A program made the translations under genes and the position numbers. Positions 5,549-6,245 of a stretch of DNA of 6,245 nt are shown here, one piece after another. Source of the DNA: an uncultured Clostridium sp. (lineage in GTDB: Bacteria > Bacillota > Clostridia > TANB77 > CAG-508); the NCBI GenBank assembly GCA_902492105.1, contig CABUKD010000048.1, positions 1-6,245 of the forward strand, given 5' to 3'. Each line of letters begins with the position of its first letter. The stretch's first letter is position 1. Below the pieces are notes generated by a model. That model was not told the DNA's origin. It saw nothing but the letters and a program-made list of their open reading frames with translations, and did not search any database.

Positions 5549-5578
5549 ATTATATACATCAACTAACCACATTGTAAA
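5549..5578 (-). promoter_or_regulatory. Candidate promoter for an RNA without a gene
   Basis: On the minus strand TTTACA (5578-5573, five of six) is separated by 18 bases from a perfect TATAAT (5554-5549). Transcription would start near 5542. It directly abuts the terminator of the TnpV-like remnant. Confidence 0.5.
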
Positions 5579-5609
5579 GCAAAAAGCAAGCCATTTTCAG
5601 ACTTGCTTT
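5578..5609 (-). terminator. Rho-independent terminator of the TnpV-like remnant
   Basis: AAAGCAAG (5583-5590) pairs with CTTGCTTT (5602-5609) around an 11-base loop. On the minus strand the stem ends in TTT and two more U residues follow before GC. It lies 18 bases after the TAA of the TnpV-like frame, as expected for that gene's own terminator. Confidence 0.65.
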
Positions 5610-5627
5610 CCACCAGATTACTGCACC

Positions 5628-5742
5628 TTATTGCCAAATCATCTCCTTATTCAAAATTCCCTTTTCACACTCTTGTATAGTATTTATTTGCTACCCATTC
5701 CATCTGTTTATCTGCCTTCAACTCTTCCTTAATCCCCTGTGT
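5628..5742 (-). pseudogene. C-terminal remnant of a TnpV-like transposon protein
   Basis: Two adjoining frames together give a TnpV-like C-terminus. The first reads TQGIKEELKADKQMEWVA (from 5742). The second, after a small shift near 5675-5690, reads NTIQECEKGILNKEMIWQ and stops with TAA at 5628-5630. TnpV proteins (about 120 aa, known from Tn4451-type mobilizable transposons and common in Clostridia) end, as I remember them, in a pattern like 'G-TE-LKA--QM-WV--MNNI---A-EIVN-E-I'. Only about the last 38 residues are present; a TAG sits at 5743-5745, and the upstream DNA is a different gene fragment. It is truncated and frameshifted, hence inactive. It is evidence that mobile DNA has passed through this site. 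Confidence 0.6.
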
Positions 5743-5941
5743 CTATTTCATTTGCTCTACAATTGACTATTATTCCAGCGATTATATAAAAACCATAACC
5801 AATACAAAATATGGAAACGGTGCTTCTAACTATACCGCTAAAGCCTTTCGCCATTATCCCGAAAATAGTACTCCAGCAGAGAAATAGCGCCAGCAGACAT
5901 AAAAAACTCGAACCCCTTGTAAAATGGGCATCAGAAGTTTT
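5729..5941 (-). pseudogene. Two-helix membrane protein fragment without a usable start
   Basis: An open frame of 70 codons runs from after a TAG at 5942-5944 to TAA at 5729-5731. It encodes KTSDAHFTRGSS, a helix at residues 13-30 (FLCLLALFLCWSTIFGIM), FSGIVRST, a second helix at about 42-60 (VSIFCIGYGFYIIAGIIVN) and the tail CRANEIDTGD. The only in-frame ATG is residue 30, at the end of helix 1. The two upstream ATGs (MPILQGV and MSAGAIS) are in other frames, so a frameshift or loss of the 5' end is likely. Its last 14 bases overlap the TnpV-like remnant. The amino acid pattern is clearly that of a real membrane protein, but I cannot name it. Confidence 0.5.
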
Positions 5942-5959
5942 CTACCCGTTATTCTTGTT

Positions 5960-6245
5960 CTATAATTCAAGTGAATCTTCTGAATCTATCCACATCTGTA
6001 AATTGCCATCGAGATATAATCTTGCATATTCTAAAGGCTCATCCACAGCCAATGAAGTAAGCGCACATTCTGATCCATATGTGGTTTTTAAATCTTTTTC
6101 AGCTCCCCAGCAATCAATGCGAAGCATATATCCAACACTTATGCTTTTCTCTTTTTTTCATTCTATCACAAGCTCACCATTAATCATCATTTTTTTGATA
6201 TTTTTTCTTTTCCCCCACTGTAAAACAGCCTCTGAGCGTTTCGTT
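5960..6245 (-). pseudogene. Soluble protein with an internal TGA, running off the right edge
   Basis: A single frame enters at 6244 and reads TKRSEAVLQWGKRKNIKK and MMINGELVIE. It meets TGA at 6158-6160, then continues in the same frame for 65 codons (KKEKSISVGYMLRIDCWGAE, SECALTSLAVDEPLEYARLY, LDGNLQMWIDSEDSLEL) to TAG at 5960-5962. Both halves look like genuine coding sequence and no shift is needed, so a nonsense change (for example from GGA or CGA) is the simplest explanation. The second half has no ribosome binding site or good start. The C-terminal pattern 'EYARLYLDGNLQMWIDSEDS' is distinctive, but I do not recognise the family. The N-terminal part lies outside the window. Confidence 0.55.

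Larger units (their letters stand above)
5101..5627. other. Stretch of about 530 bases without a convincing gene
   Basis: Every frame is broken by frequent stops. On the minus strand the stretch holds a terminator (5578-5609), a promoter-like sequence (5549-5578), a second terminator (5307-5339), an inverted repeat (5202-5238) and the promoter of the 251-aa gene (5129-5157). Short peptides such as ERTLIRQRKQHK can be read near 5360-5400 but have no start. Confidence 0.6.

Noticed and set aside
5474..5572. A 32-codon minus-strand frame (MWLVDVYNYDKEIKLI) between the two terminators.
   Set aside because: Its ATG lies upstream of the -10 of the only promoter there, directly beside the preceding terminator, and it has no ribosome binding site.
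1..6245. CRISPR array, tRNA or rRNA genes.
   Set aside because: I saw no regularly spaced repeats, no cloverleaf with a T-loop GTTCRANNC motif in a suitable context, and no rRNA-like sequence on either strand.

Overview
The window looks like an accessory region of a low-G+C Gram-positive bacterium, probably a member of the Clostridia. The evidence is the A+T-rich DNA, AAGGAG/GAGG-type ribosome binding sites a few bases before most starts, U-tract terminators, and a decayed fragment that looks like the C-terminus of a TnpV-type transposon protein. No housekeeping gene is visible. No gene is identified with certainty; family suggestions are from memory and could not be searched.

Layout, left to right. 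At 3-89 the last 28 codons of a plus-strand gene enter the window. Everything else that codes is on the minus strand, so transcription runs right to left. A strong minus-strand terminator (99-146) closes the main cluster. In transcription order that cluster is: a 74-aa two-helix membrane protein (3742-3966), a 137-aa soluble protein that may lack its C-terminus (3268-3681), an 82-aa PH-like protein without an evident ribosome binding site (2904-3152), a 400-aa multi-spanning protein with a PH-like and a C-terminal beta-rich domain (1670-2872), a 65-aa two-helix membrane protein (1439-1636), a 100-aa soluble protein readable only across a -1 frameshift at an A7 run (1118-1419), and a 243-aa protein with two membrane helices (309-1040). 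A plus-strand terminator-like hairpin sits among these minus-strand genes at 3198-3245 and probably marks a recombination scar.

Further right, 4141-4290 is a block of about 51% G+C with nested inverted repeats. Its two stem mismatches become G-U pairs only on the minus strand, and a promoter-like sequence starts exactly at its base, so it may be a structured RNA. Next is a membrane-anchored 251-aa protein (4324-5079) with its own good promoter (5129-5157). From 5101 to 5627 there is no convincing gene, but a promoter/terminator pair (5549-5578 and 5307-5339) could make a small RNA of about 235 nt. From 5628 to the right edge there are only broken genes: a TnpV-like C-terminus with a frameshift, a two-helix membrane fragment without a usable start, and a soluble reading frame with an internal TGA.

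How the genes work together is unknown. A one-strand string of small, unrelated, membrane or PH-like proteins with truncated members, scars and transposon debris resembles the orphan immunity or defence-type gene arrays of Firmicutes accessory regions. That is inference from layout, not from identified families.
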